The translations under genes and the position numbers were made by a program. From Nocardioides sp. URHA0032 (GTDB lineage: Bacteria > Actinomycetota > Actinomycetes > Propionibacteriales > Nocardioidaceae): a DNA stretch of 64,000 bases. The notes under the pieces are model-generated. The model had not been told where the DNA came from. It made no database searches and saw only the letters and a program-made list of their open reading frames with translations. The DNA lies in assembly GCF_000620645.1 (NCBI RefSeq), contig NZ_JIAV01000015.1, positions 310,001 to 374,000 of the forward strand, read 5' to 3'. Of this stretch, positions 7,501 through 14,464 are shown piece by piece. Positions within the stretch are counted from its first letter, which is position 1, and every line of letters starts with the position of its first letter.

Positions 7501-7995
7501 GTGCCGGTGGCAGCACCGACCGTGACCCGTCGACACCTCGCGCTTGCGCTCGCGCTGTACGGCGTGTTCCTGGCCCTGGTCCTGCTCGCACCGACCTCCG
7601 GCCCCCAGTCCACGAGCGCCGGCTGGGTCGCCGACCTCGTGATCGGCGCCGGCGTGCCGGAGCGGATCGCGACCGGGATGCGGGTCGAGTTCGTGCTCAA
7701 CGCCGTCATCCTGATGCCGGTCTCCGCGCTCGGATCGCTGCTCTGGCCGCGGACGACCTGGCGCGACTGGACGGCGTACGCGTTCGTCATCGCCGGCGCC
7801 GTGGAGCTGTTCCAGGGCCTGTTCCTCCCGGCGCGGTCGGCCACCTTCATCGACGTGGTCGCGAACACCCTGGGCGGACTCGGCGGCGCTGCGGTCGTCG
7901 CGGCCTGGCGGGAGATCAGCCGCCGGCGAACGGCGGGAGGAACTCCACCGACGAGCCCGGGGCCACCAGGACCGCCCCCGGATCCTCGGCGTTGA
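7501..7995 (+). CDS. VanZ-like membrane protein
   Basis: The 164-residue product, from a GTG at 7501, has about four hydrophobic helices and the VanZ-family pattern of a conserved E-x-x-Q (VELFQGLFLPARSATFIDVVANTLGGLGG), in which the R-x-x-x-x-D-V-x-x-N-x-x-G motif is typical. VanZ-like proteins are small membrane proteins of mostly unknown role; one confers teicoplanin resistance in enterococci. The proline-rich tail (about the last 20 residues) overlaps the 3' end of the convergent moaD-like gene by 80 bases, so the tail may be shorter in the ancestral gene. Confidence 0.78.
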   Translation: MPVAAPTVTRRHLALALALYGVFLALVLLAPTSGPQSTSAGWVADLVIGAGVPERIATGMRVEFVLNAVILMPVSALGSLLWPRTTWRDWTAYAFVIAGAVELFQGLFLPARSATFIDVVANTLGGLGGAAVVAAWREISRRRTAGGTPPTSPGPPGPPPDPRR

Positions 7996-8188
7996 CCGGG
8001 CGGTCACCGACCAGGGTCGAGCAGATCTGCAGCACGTCAGGCAGTCGGGTGCCCGGGTGCAGCTCCACCGCACGGCGGACGACCTCCGCGAGGGTGATCG
8101 GGCCGTCCACCTCCAGGCTGTCTCCGGCGACCCCGGCCGCAGAGCGGGCGGAGGCCCAGTAGTGGACTTCGATCGGAGCGGCGGCCAT
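7916..8188 (-). CDS. MoaD/ThiS-family sulfur carrier protein
   Basis: The 90-residue protein has the ubiquitin-like fold pattern of MoaD/ThiS and ends in PPFAGG. The terminal Gly-Gly is the site of adenylation and thiocarboxylation in this family, which donates sulfur for molybdopterin, thiamine or other cofactors. No moaE, thiG or E1-like activating gene lies nearby, so the pathway is uncertain. The ATG at 8188 is chosen because upstream residues do not fit the family. It is divergent from glnR and convergent with the VanZ-like gene. Confidence 0.88.
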   Translation of the reverse strand: MAAAPIEVHYWASARSAAGVAGDSLEVDGPITLAEVVRRAVELHPGTRLPDVLQICSTLVGDRPVNAEDPGAVLVAPGSSVEFLPPFAGG

Positions 8189-8273
8189 GGTTCGGTATTC
8201 TTCCCGACCAGACACACCGGCCGAAGCCCAGCGTTGCGTTTCGGTCTCCCCGTCCGTCGGGAGGAGACCAGTC

Positions 8274-9014
8274 ATGAGCACGCTCCTGCTCCTCACCAGC
8301 GCCCTGCAGCCTTCCGCCGAGGTGCTGCCCGGTCTCGCCCTGCTCGGCCACCAGGTCCGCATCCTGCCCGCCGAGGGCAGCGCGCTCCTCGAGGCGCCGG
8401 ACGCCGACCTGCTGCTGGTCGACGGCCGCCAGGATCTCGCCCACGCCCGCGACCTGTGCCGGCTGATCCGCACGACCGGCACCGACGTCCCGGTGCTCCT
8501 GGTCTGCACCGAGGGCGGGCTGGCCGTCGTCCACCACGACTGGGGCATGGACGACGTCGTCCTGCACACGTGCGGGCCCGCCGAGCTCGAGGCGCGGATC
8601 AAGCTGGCGATCGGCCGGCTGGCCGCCCAGCGCGACGCCGACGACCCCGAGTCCCACGTCATCCGGTCCGGCGAGGTGCTGGTCGACGACGCGACGTACA
8701 CCGCCAAGGTCGGCGGGCGGCCGCTCGATCTGACGTTCAAGGAGTTCGAGCTCCTCAAGTTCCTCGCCCAGCACCCGGGCCGGGTCTTCTCCCGCCAGCA
8801 GCTGCTCCAGGAGGTCTGGGGCTACGACTACTTCGGGGGCACGCGCACCGTCGACGTGCACGTACGCCGGCTGCGCGCGAAGCTCGGCCCGGAGAACGAG
8901 ACGCTCATCGGCACCGTGCGCAACGTCGGCTACCGGTTCGTGCTGCCGACCAAGGAGCACGGCGGGACGGCCGCGAGGGACGGATCAGAGCCCGAGGAGA
9001 GCGCGCGCGTCTGA
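8274..9014 (+). CDS. glnR: GlnR, orphan OmpR-family nitrogen regulator
   Basis: The 246-residue sequence follows actinobacterial GlnR closely: an N-terminal receiver-like domain starting [20 protein letters not shown], then a winged-helix DNA-binding domain with [20 protein letters not shown] and [20 protein letters not shown]. Asp50 is at the position that in GlnR supports an atypical, phosphorylation-independent dimer. GlnR activates or represses nitrogen assimilation genes such as glnA and amtB. No sensor kinase is encoded beside it, as expected for this orphan regulator. The last 30 bases overlap the convergent BKACE gene. Confidence 0.95.
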   Translation: MSTLLLLTSALQPSAEVLPGLALLGHQVRILPAEGSALLEAPDADLLLVDGRQDLAHARDLCRLIRTTGTDVPVLLVCTEGGLAVVHHDWGMDDVVLHTCGPAELEARIKLAIGRLAAQRDADDPESHVIRSGEVLVDDATYTAKVGGRPLDLTFKEFELLKFLAQHPGRVFSRQQLLQEVWGYDYFGGTRTVDVHVRRLRAKLGPENETLIGTVRNVGYRFVLPTKEHGGTAARDGSEPEESARV

Positions 9015-9818
9015 GGCCGGCATGGGCGTCCGCTGGGCGACCGCGGCGGCCGCGACCGCTCGCTCGACGAGCTGGGCGTTCCGCTCCACCGGGACGCCAC
9101 GGGCGAGGGTCAGCACGTCCTCCATCCCGACGCGCAGGTGGCCACCCATCGACAGCGCGGCCAGCATCACCGGCAGCGTGCTGCGGCCGATGCCGGTCGC
9201 CGACCAGCTCGTGACCTCGGCCGGGAGCATGCCGACGGCGGCCACGAGCGCGGGCGCCGTGCCCGGCATCCCGCCCGGCACGCCCATCACGAAGTCGCAG
9301 TGCACGCGGCCGCCGTACGGCAGGCCGTAGGTGTCCAGCAGGCGGTGGACGGCGTGCACCTGGCCCAGGTCGAACAGCTCGAACTCCGGCACCACCTCGC
9401 GCTCCTGGCTGAGCTGGTAGAGCTCGCACACGAAGGGCCACGGGTTGGAGAAGACGTCGTCACCGAAGTTCGTGGTGCCCATCGTGAGGCTGCACGAGTC
9501 GGGCTGGGCGTCGAGGACCTTCAGGCGCTCCTCGAGCGGGTCGTGCACGGAGCCACCGGTCGAGAGCTGCACGACCAGGTCCGTCTGCTCGTGGAGTGCC
9601 TGGACGGTGTCGCGGAGCCGGGTCCGGTCGAGGGTGGGCCGGTGCTCGTCGTCGCGGATGTGGACGTGGATCATCGCGGCCCCGGCCGCCTCGCACTCCT
9701 GGGCGGTCCGGACCAGCTCCTCGAGCGTCGTGGGCAGCTGCGGGCAGTCCGCCTTCGCTGTCTCCGCCCCGGTCGGGGCGACGGTGATCAGGACCTGGCT
9801 GGGTGACGTCGTTGGCAC
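8985..9818 (-). CDS. BKACE-family beta-keto acid cleavage enzyme
   Basis: The 277-residue protein belongs to the BKACE (3-keto-5-aminohexanoate cleavage enzyme-like, DUF849) family of zinc-dependent TIM barrels, which cleave a beta-keto acid with acetyl-CoA. Visible family features are the start [16 protein letters not shown], the metal-binding [15 protein letters not shown] segment with two histidines, the VQLSTGG loop and [18 protein letters not shown]. The actual substrate cannot be read from the sequence. Its 3' end overlaps glnR by 30 bases on the opposite strand. Confidence 0.87.
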   Translation of the reverse strand: MPTTSPSQVLITVAPTGAETAKADCPQLPTTLEELVRTAQECEAAGAAMIHVHIRDDEHRPTLDRTRLRDTVQALHEQTDLVVQLSTGGSVHDPLEERLKVLDAQPDSCSLTMGTTNFGDDVFSNPWPFVCELYQLSQEREVVPEFELFDLGQVHAVHRLLDTYGLPYGGRVHCDFVMGVPGGMPGTAPALVAAVGMLPAEVTSWSATGIGRSTLPVMLAALSMGGHLRVGMEDVLTLARGVPVERNAQLVERAVAAAAVAQRTPMPASDARALLGL

Positions 9819-9850
9819 GCAGGCATCGTGCCAGACGCCAGACTGGGCGG

Positions 9851-10291
9851 GTGCGAGCAGTGATCCAGCGGGTGCTCCGGGCCAGCGTGACCGTCGACGG
9901 GGCGGTCGTCGGGGCGATCGACGAGCCGGGGCTCCTGGTCTACCTCGGCGTCACCCACGACGACGGCCCCGGCGAGGTCGCCTGGACGGCGCGCAAGATC
10001 TGGGAGCTGCGGCTGCTCCGCGAGGAGAGGTCGGCGTCCGAGGTGGACGCCCCGGTGCTCGTCGTCAGCCAGTTCACGCTGTACGGCGACGCGCGGAAGG
10101 GCCGCCGGCCCACCTGGCAGGCCGCCGCCCCGGGCTCGGTCAGCGAACCGGCGTACGACGCAGTCTGCGCGGAGCTCGAGCGGCTCGGCGCCCGGGTCGA
10201 GCGCGGCGTCTTCGGCGCCGACATGCGGGTCGAGTCGGTCAACGACGGCCCGGTCACCCTGGTCCTCGACCGCGAGGCGTCAGCGCCGTAG
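9851..10291 (+). CDS. dtd: D-aminoacyl-tRNA deacylase
   Basis: DTD hydrolyses D-aminoacyl-tRNAs and glycine mischarged on tRNA-Ala. The 146-residue product has the family start [17 protein letters not shown], the catalytic [16 protein letters not shown] segment and the cross-subunit NDGPVTL loop (Gly-cisPro-type motif with Val in place of the usual residue between Pro and Thr). Length is standard. The GTG at 9851 is chosen since earlier in-frame codons (from 9803) do not fit the family. The stop overlaps the small convergent gene at 10280-10408. Confidence 0.93.
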   Translation: MRAVIQRVLRASVTVDGAVVGAIDEPGLLVYLGVTHDDGPGEVAWTARKIWELRLLREERSASEVDAPVLVVSQFTLYGDARKGRRPTWQAAAPGSVSEPAYDAVCAELERLGARVERGVFGADMRVESVNDGPVTLVLDREASAP

Positions 10292-10408
10292 CGCCAGCAC
10301 CACGAGCACCAACGCGATCAGGCCGACCAGCACGATGCCGGCGGTCTCCAGGACCAGCCGGCGACGATGCGCAGCGATCGGATCCAGCTTGCGGCCGCGT
10401 CTGGCCAC
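10280..10408 (-). CDS. 42-residue single-pass membrane protein (small gene)
   Basis: A 43-codon frame on the minus strand starts at a GTG preceded by a strong ribosome site (GGGGGAGGTGAG, ending 5 bases before the start). The product has a basic N-terminus ([17 protein letters not shown]) and then one hydrophobic helix (about residues 24-40) ending in ALRR. This is the form of a small positive-inside membrane protein. The stop overlaps the last bases of dtd. No family is recognised; a role beside dtd or mshD is unknown. Confidence 0.6.
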   Translation of the reverse strand: MARRGRKLDPIAAHRRRLVLETAGIVLVGLIALVLVVLALRR

Positions 10409-10528
10409 GGACCCTCACCTCCCCCGAAGATCTGAGCGACGCCAGAATCTCATCCTTGCGTCGCGATCGCGAGCAATTCGGCTCGTGGCCGTGTGAACAC
10501 CACGTGACGCCGCCCGTAGGGTCGGACC

Positions 10529-11329
10529 GTGGACACCATCCAGCGGGTGGCGGCGGCGGCCGAGGCGCACGACGGCGCCGCGCCGCTCGACGAGGCGACC
10601 TGGCTGGCGCTCCGGCACCATCCCGACTCCGTCCGGTCGTGGGTGCGCGACGACGGCTTCGCGCTGCTGATCGGCCCGGACCTCAGCGTGGTCGTCGACC
10701 CGGCCGCTCGCGGTCGTGGCCTCGGACGGTCGCTGGTCGACGAGGCCCTCCCGACAACCGGTGAGGTGCGGGCCTGGTCGCACGGCGACCACCCGGCCGC
10801 CGCCGCGCTCGCGCGGTCACTCGGGTTCGAGCGCGTGCGTGAGCTCTGGGTGATGCGGCGCGACATGACCGTCCCGCTGCCGGCGTACGACTCCGAGCGG
10901 ATCCGGAGCTACCGACCCGACGATGCCGGCGAGCTGGTCCGGGTGAACGCCGCGGCGTTCGCCCACCACCCCGAGCAGGGCTCGATGGACGCCGAGAACC
11001 TCGCCGAGCGGATGGGCGAGCCCTGGTTCGACCCGGCCGGCCTGCTCGTGGCGACGGACGGCGACCGGATGCTGGGCTTCCACTGGACCAAGCAGCACTC
11101 GGCCGAGCTGGGCGAGGTGTACGTCGTCGGCATCGACCCCGCGGCTCAGGGTCGCGGGCTCGGCAAGACGCTCACCCTGGGCGGCCTGCACCACCTGGCA
11201 TCCCGGGGCGTCGCCGAGGTGCTGCTGTACGTCGAGTCGGACAACGCTCCTGCGGTCGCGCTCTACTCGGGCCTCGGGTTCGGCCACGCCCAGCCGGACA
11301 CGCACGTGATGTACTCCCGACCTCGTTGA
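10529..11329 (+). CDS. mshD: Mycothiol synthase (tandem GNAT domains)
   Basis: MshD acetylates Cys-GlcN-Ins with acetyl-CoA in the last step of mycothiol synthesis, the main low-molecular-weight thiol of actinobacteria. The 266-residue protein has two GNAT domains. The acetyl-CoA loop of the first is PAARGRGLGRSL (about residue 58) and of the second is PAAQGRGLGKTL, followed by the typical LYVESDNAPAVALYSGLGF. The active domain is the C-terminal one in characterised MshD. A GTG at 10529 starts the frame. Its neighbourhood with glnR matches mycobacteria, from memory. Confidence 0.93.
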   Translation: MDTIQRVAAAAEAHDGAAPLDEATWLALRHHPDSVRSWVRDDGFALLIGPDLSVVVDPAARGRGLGRSLVDEALPTTGEVRAWSHGDHPAAAALARSLGFERVRELWVMRRDMTVPLPAYDSERIRSYRPDDAGELVRVNAAAFAHHPEQGSMDAENLAERMGEPWFDPAGLLVATDGDRMLGFHWTKQHSAELGEVYVVGIDPAAQGRGLGKTLTLGGLHHLASRGVAEVLLYVESDNAPAVALYSGLGFGHAQPDTHVMYSRPR

Positions 11330-11332
11330 GGC

Positions 11333-11575
11333 TCACGGATGCGCGACCACGGACCGGTACACGATGAGCTCCACCCGGAGGCGATGCGGCAACGGGAGGC
11401 CACGAGCCGCGACCGCGGCGGCGTACGCCTCCAGCGCGGTCACCAGCCGCTGCTCTGCCGCCTTCAGGGCTGCTCGACTGTGGGGCACCTCACGCATCGT
11501 GTGGCACGTCTTCCTCGCATCGTCGATGTCGAGCATCAGCAGCCGGAGGTCGACCGGTCGTTGCACTGTCGTCAC
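11333..11575 (-). CDS. Small hypothetical protein, 80 residues
   Basis: An 81-codon frame starts at a GTG at 11575 and converges on mshD with a 3-base gap. The product is largely helical in character (RAALKAAEQRLVTALEAYAAAVAARGL) with no signal, membrane segment or catalytic motif. Codon use is like its neighbours, which supports a real gene, but I recognise no family. Confidence 0.5.
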   Translation of the reverse strand: MTTVQRPVDLRLLMLDIDDARKTCHTMREVPHSRAALKAAEQRLVTALEAYAAAVAARGLPLPHRLRVELIVYRSVVAHP

Positions 11576-11761
11576 AGGTACTAGTCAGCATCGCCCAGGA
11601 GGGCATGGCCCGCTGCTGGAGCCAGGGTCCCCGATTCACGGTAGGCCGCAGGGCTCATCGGCCCGCGGGCGACCGGTCGAGGGTTCTGCTCTCGGCCTCT
11701 AGCTGCTCGCGCCGGGACGTCGTCAGTGCTGGCCGGTGATCGTCTCCGTGATGATCCGAGA

Positions 11762-12712
11762 TCAGCGCAGCGGACGGACGTGCAACCCCACCTCGGGGTC
11801 GACGAGGACCTCCTGGGCCGCGGGCATGCCCTCGACCGTCAGCTGTGCGTCGAGCGGGACGTTGCGCTTGACCATCGCCAGCGCGATCGGGCCGAGCTCG
11901 TGGTGCCGGGCCGAGGTGCCGACGAAGCCGACGACCTTGTCGCCCAGGAGCAGGTCGGCGCCGATGGTGGGCAAGCGGTTCTCCGACCCGTCGAGGTGCA
12001 GGAGGGTCAGCCGCCGGGGCGGCCGGCCGAGGGTGTGCACGCGGGCGACCGTCTCCTGGCCGCGGTAGCAGCCCTTGTCGAGGTGGACGGCGGGGCCGAC
12101 CCAGCCGGCCTCGTTCGGGATCGTGCGGTGGTCCGTGTCGAGGCCCAGCCGCGGCTCGCCGCGCGCGATGCGCAGGGCCTCGAACGCCCACAGGCCGCAG
12201 GCCGGGCCGGCCGCCTCGGCGTACGCGGTGAGCTGGTCGCGCGGGACCAGCTCGTAGCCGGCGTACGGCCCCTCGCCGGCGGCGGACGGGCGCCATGTCA
12301 CGGCGAGTGCATCGGTCACGTCGGCGACCTCGACCCGCATCATGAACCGCATCCGGTCCAGGAACTCCACGAGCGCCGCGGCAGCGCCGGGCTCGGTGTG
12401 GGCGGTGAAGGACTCGCCGTCGTCGTACCCGAAGAAGGCGTGCTCGACGTGGCCCTGGGGGCTGAGGATCAGGACGCCGGTCCACACCTTCGGCGGCAGC
12501 GTCTCGAGGTGCTGGGTGGTCAGGGAGTGCAGCCAGGTCAGCCGGTCCGGGCCGCTGACCCGGAGGACGTCGCGGTGCGAGAGGTCGACGAAGCCGTCGC
12601 CGCCCTCGAGGGTGCGCTGCTCGCCGTTGAACGACCCGTAATGGGCCGCGACGTCGCGGTCGCTCCCGTCCGCGGCGACGGCGCCGGGCAGGTCCAGCAG
12701 GGGGCTACGCAT
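11762..12712 (-). CDS. ygfZ: YgfZ/GcvT-like folate-binding protein
   Basis: The 316-residue protein is a GcvT-fold, tetrahydrofolate-binding protein of the YgfZ/CAF17 family, which supports assembly or repair of some iron-sulfur enzymes. The signature K-G-C-Y-x-G-Q-E (KGCYRGQETVAR) is present near residue 220, with the conserved Cys. The N-terminal D-L-S-H-R-D-V-L-R-V-SGPDR segment also fits. I chose the ATG at 12712; this overlaps the upstream Fur-family gene by 8 bases, so the two are probably cotranscribed. The frame is open further upstream but only through the Fur gene. Confidence 0.9.
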   Translation of the reverse strand: MRSPLLDLPGAVAADGSDRDVAAHYGSFNGEQRTLEGGDGFVDLSHRDVLRVSGPDRLTWLHSLTTQHLETLPPKVWTGVLILSPQGHVEHAFFGYDDGESFTAHTEPGAAAALVEFLDRMRFMMRVEVADVTDALAVTWRPSAAGEGPYAGYELVPRDQLTAYAEAAGPACGLWAFEALRIARGEPRLGLDTDHRTIPNEAGWVGPAVHLDKGCYRGQETVARVHTLGRPPRRLTLLHLDGSENRLPTIGADLLLGDKVVGFVGTSARHHELGPIALAMVKRNVPLDAQLTVEGMPAAQEVLVDPEVGLHVRPLR

Positions 12713-13124
12713 CCTTCTCACACTCCACACAGTTGCCGAACACGGCCAGGTGGCCGATGTCGAGCACGAACCCGTGCTCGCCGCGGAGCCGCTCCGCGAG
12801 CGGCGCCACCTCGTCAGGGTCAACCGAGATGACCTTGTGGCAATTCCGGCAGACCAGGTGGAAGTGCTCGTGGTCGGTGACCGAGTGGTACGTCGGGGCG
12901 CGGTCGGACAGGTGGGTGTGCCGGACCAGTCCGAGCTCCTCGAGCACCTCGAGCGTGCGGTAGACGGTCGAGACGTTGACCGCGCTGGACTGCGACTGGA
13001 CCTCGGCGAGGATCTCGTCGGGAGTGGCGTGGCCGAGCTTCTCGACGGCCTGGAGGACGAACTGCCGCTGCGGCGTCAGCCGGTAGCCGAGGCTGTGCAG
13101 ACGGGCCGCGAGGTCCTCGCTCAT
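12705..13124 (-). CDS. Fur-family metalloregulator
   Basis: The 139-residue protein has the Fur winged helix (LTPQRQFVLQAVEKLGHATPDEILAEV, then NVSTVYRTLEVLEELGLV) and a C-terminal dimer domain with HEHFHLVCRNCHKV and NCVECEKD, giving two CxxC pairs for structural zinc. Fur-type proteins repress iron, zinc or peroxide genes. The sensed metal cannot be decided from this sequence. It is directly upstream of, and overlaps, ygfZ, so this Fur-type gene may control or be coupled to an Fe-S maintenance gene. Confidence 0.9.
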   Translation of the reverse strand: MSEDLAARLHSLGYRLTPQRQFVLQAVEKLGHATPDEILAEVQSQSSAVNVSTVYRTLEVLEELGLVRHTHLSDRAPTYHSVTDHEHFHLVCRNCHKVISVDPDEVAPLAERLRGEHGFVLDIGHLAVFGNCVECEKDA

Positions 13125-13164
13125 GCCTGCCTCATGACCCGATCACGACTCGTTCACCGCGACC

Positions 13165-13659
13165 TCACTGGCGCACCAGCCGCGCCCACAGGTGCGGCTG
13201 GAGCCCCTGGCCCATCGCGGCCATGTCGAAGGCGTACAGGAGGTCACCCTCGACGTTCCCGTACAGCCTCTTGCCGCCCGTGTACTCCTTGGCCGTCTCG
13301 GTGCGGACCACCGCGTCGGTGGTCAGGTCGAGCTTGCCGTCCCCGGCCTCGCCGTACCAGATCTCGGCGAAGCCGGTGTTGTGCGTGAGCAGCAGCTCGA
13401 CGTGGCCACCCGGCTTGCACCGGAGGAAGCCCGCCTCCTGAGCAGCCTCCCGGACCTTCTCGCCGTGCTCGTCGACGATCCACGACCGGGAGAAGTAGTG
13501 GAAGAACGGCCGGCCGTCGTGGGTGAAGACGAGCTCCTGGCCGTACTCGAACTTCTCGATCGTCGGGTAGTCGCCGTGCCCGCGCCCGCCCCAGCGCCCC
13601 AGCAGCCAGGCGACCGGGCCGCAGTCGGGATGGAGGTTCTCGGGGAGCTCGAACGGCAT
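13165..13659 (-). CDS. Nitrobindin-like heme-binding beta-barrel protein
   Basis: The 164-residue protein matches the FABP-like/nitrobindin family: start LHPDCGPVAWLLGRWGGRGHG (the G-x-W-x-G-x-G motif), then a ten-stranded barrel pattern and the end PHLWARLVRQ. Relatives bind ferric heme and can isomerise peroxynitrite. The C-terminal His in PHLWA is the expected heme-proximal ligand. As I recall, the mycobacterial relative lies close to sseC and ygfZ-like genes, as here. Confidence 0.88.
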   Translation of the reverse strand: MPFELPENLHPDCGPVAWLLGRWGGRGHGDYPTIEKFEYGQELVFTHDGRPFFHYFSRSWIVDEHGEKVREAAQEAGFLRCKPGGHVELLLTHNTGFAEIWYGEAGDGKLDLTTDAVVRTETAKEYTGGKRLYGNVEGDLLYAFDMAAMGQGLQPHLWARLVRQ

Positions 13660-13736
13660 GCCTTCACTCTAGAGGCGGCGCGCCTCCCGCATGACCGAGG
13701 TGGAGCGGGGGAACACTTGGCCAGGAGGTGAGTGCC

Positions 13737-13838
13737 ATGGCAGGTCCCCACGATCCCGAGATCGCCGAGTGGATGGGCATGGACACCGACCGGGAGGCCG
13801 AGATCCTCTCCCTGCCGGGTACGCCGGCCGCCGCGTAG
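13737..13838 (+). CDS. 33-residue peptide gene with strong ribosome site
   Basis: A 34-codon frame (start MAGPHDPEIAEWMGMDTDRE) is preceded by CCAGGAGGTGAGTGCC, a near-perfect Shine-Dalgarno sequence 6 bases from the ATG. The peptide is acidic and has no membrane segment. It ends 9 bases before the GTG of the DsrE gene, so the two are probably cotranscribed. No family is recognised. The ribosome site and spacing are the main evidence. Confidence 0.5.
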   Translation: MAGPHDPEIAEWMGMDTDREAEILSLPGTPAAA

Positions 13839-13847
13839 CCTGATCGC

Positions 13848-14204
13848 GTGCGCCCACTCGTTGTCAAGGTGACCTGCGGCTCCGACGACCCGGAGCGCTG
13901 CAACCAGGGGCTGACCGTCGCCGCGACCGCGCTGACCGCGGGCGCCGAGGTGAGCCTGTGGCTGACCGGGGAGGGCGCGTGGCTCGGCGTGGCCGGCCGC
14001 GAGTCGTTCGAGCTGCCGCACGCCGCGGCGCCGGCCGGGCTGGTCGGGGCGGTGCTCGCCGGGGGGCGGGTGACCGTCTGCACCCAGTGCGCGGCCCGTC
14101 GCGGGATCACCGAGGAGGACGTGCTGCCCGGCGTACGCATCGCAGGCGCCGCGGCGTTCGCCGAGGAAGTGCTAGCGCCGGACGTGCAGGCGCTCGTCTA
14201 CTAG
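13848..14204 (+). CDS. DsrE-family protein
   Basis: The 118-residue product has the DsrE/YchN pattern: MRPLVVKVTCGSDDPERCNQGLTVAATALTAGAEVSLWLTGEGAWL is a beta-alpha unit with a loop, and VTVCTQCAARRGI carries a CxxC near residue 77. DsrE-like proteins carry or transfer sulfane sulfur on cysteine. Its location within 8 kb of the sulfurtransferase and MoaD genes fits this. The start is the GTG at 13848. Its 3' end overlaps a convergent gene by 33 bases. Confidence 0.82.
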   Translation: MRPLVVKVTCGSDDPERCNQGLTVAATALTAGAEVSLWLTGEGAWLGVAGRESFELPHAAAPAGLVGAVLAGGRVTVCTQCAARRGITEEDVLPGVRIAGAAAFAEEVLAPDVQALVY

Positions 14205-14432
14205 CTCCACGCGAGCACGCGGGACCCACACCCGCGAGCGCAGCGGCGGCAGCGCCGGCGGGTTGCACCGCCGGCAACGACGGACGGCGGTGAGCAGCGC
14301 GGCGTGCTCGGGCGTGCGGGTCCGACCGCCCACGACCAGCCGGACCATCCGGAGGTTGTGCTTGACGCAGGTCATGCAGGTGCAACGCGGCACCGCCGCT
14401 GCCGTCACGGTCGGCTTCGGGATCGACTGCAC
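14172..14432 (-). CDS. Cysteine-rich small hypothetical protein
   Basis: An 86-residue frame starts at a GTG at 14432. The product has CTCMTC near residue 17 and CRRCN near residue 53, which could bind a zinc ion or an Fe-S cluster. The C-terminal third is Arg-rich. It converges on and overlaps the DsrE gene and is divergent from the coiled-coil gene. No family is recognised; the paired cysteines and the GTG placement give moderate support. Confidence 0.5.
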   Translation of the reverse strand: MQSIPKPTVTAAAVPRCTCMTCVKHNLRMVRLVVGGRTRTPEHAALLTAVRRCRRCNPPALPPLRSRVWVPRARVELVDERLHVRR

Positions 14433-14464
14433 ACCCGCCCCACCAACCCCTAGGCTCTCGGCTG

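Noticed and set aside
8189..8273. A kinase partner for GlnR nearby
   Set aside because: No sensor kinase gene flanks glnR. GlnR is an orphan regulator that works without phosphorylation.
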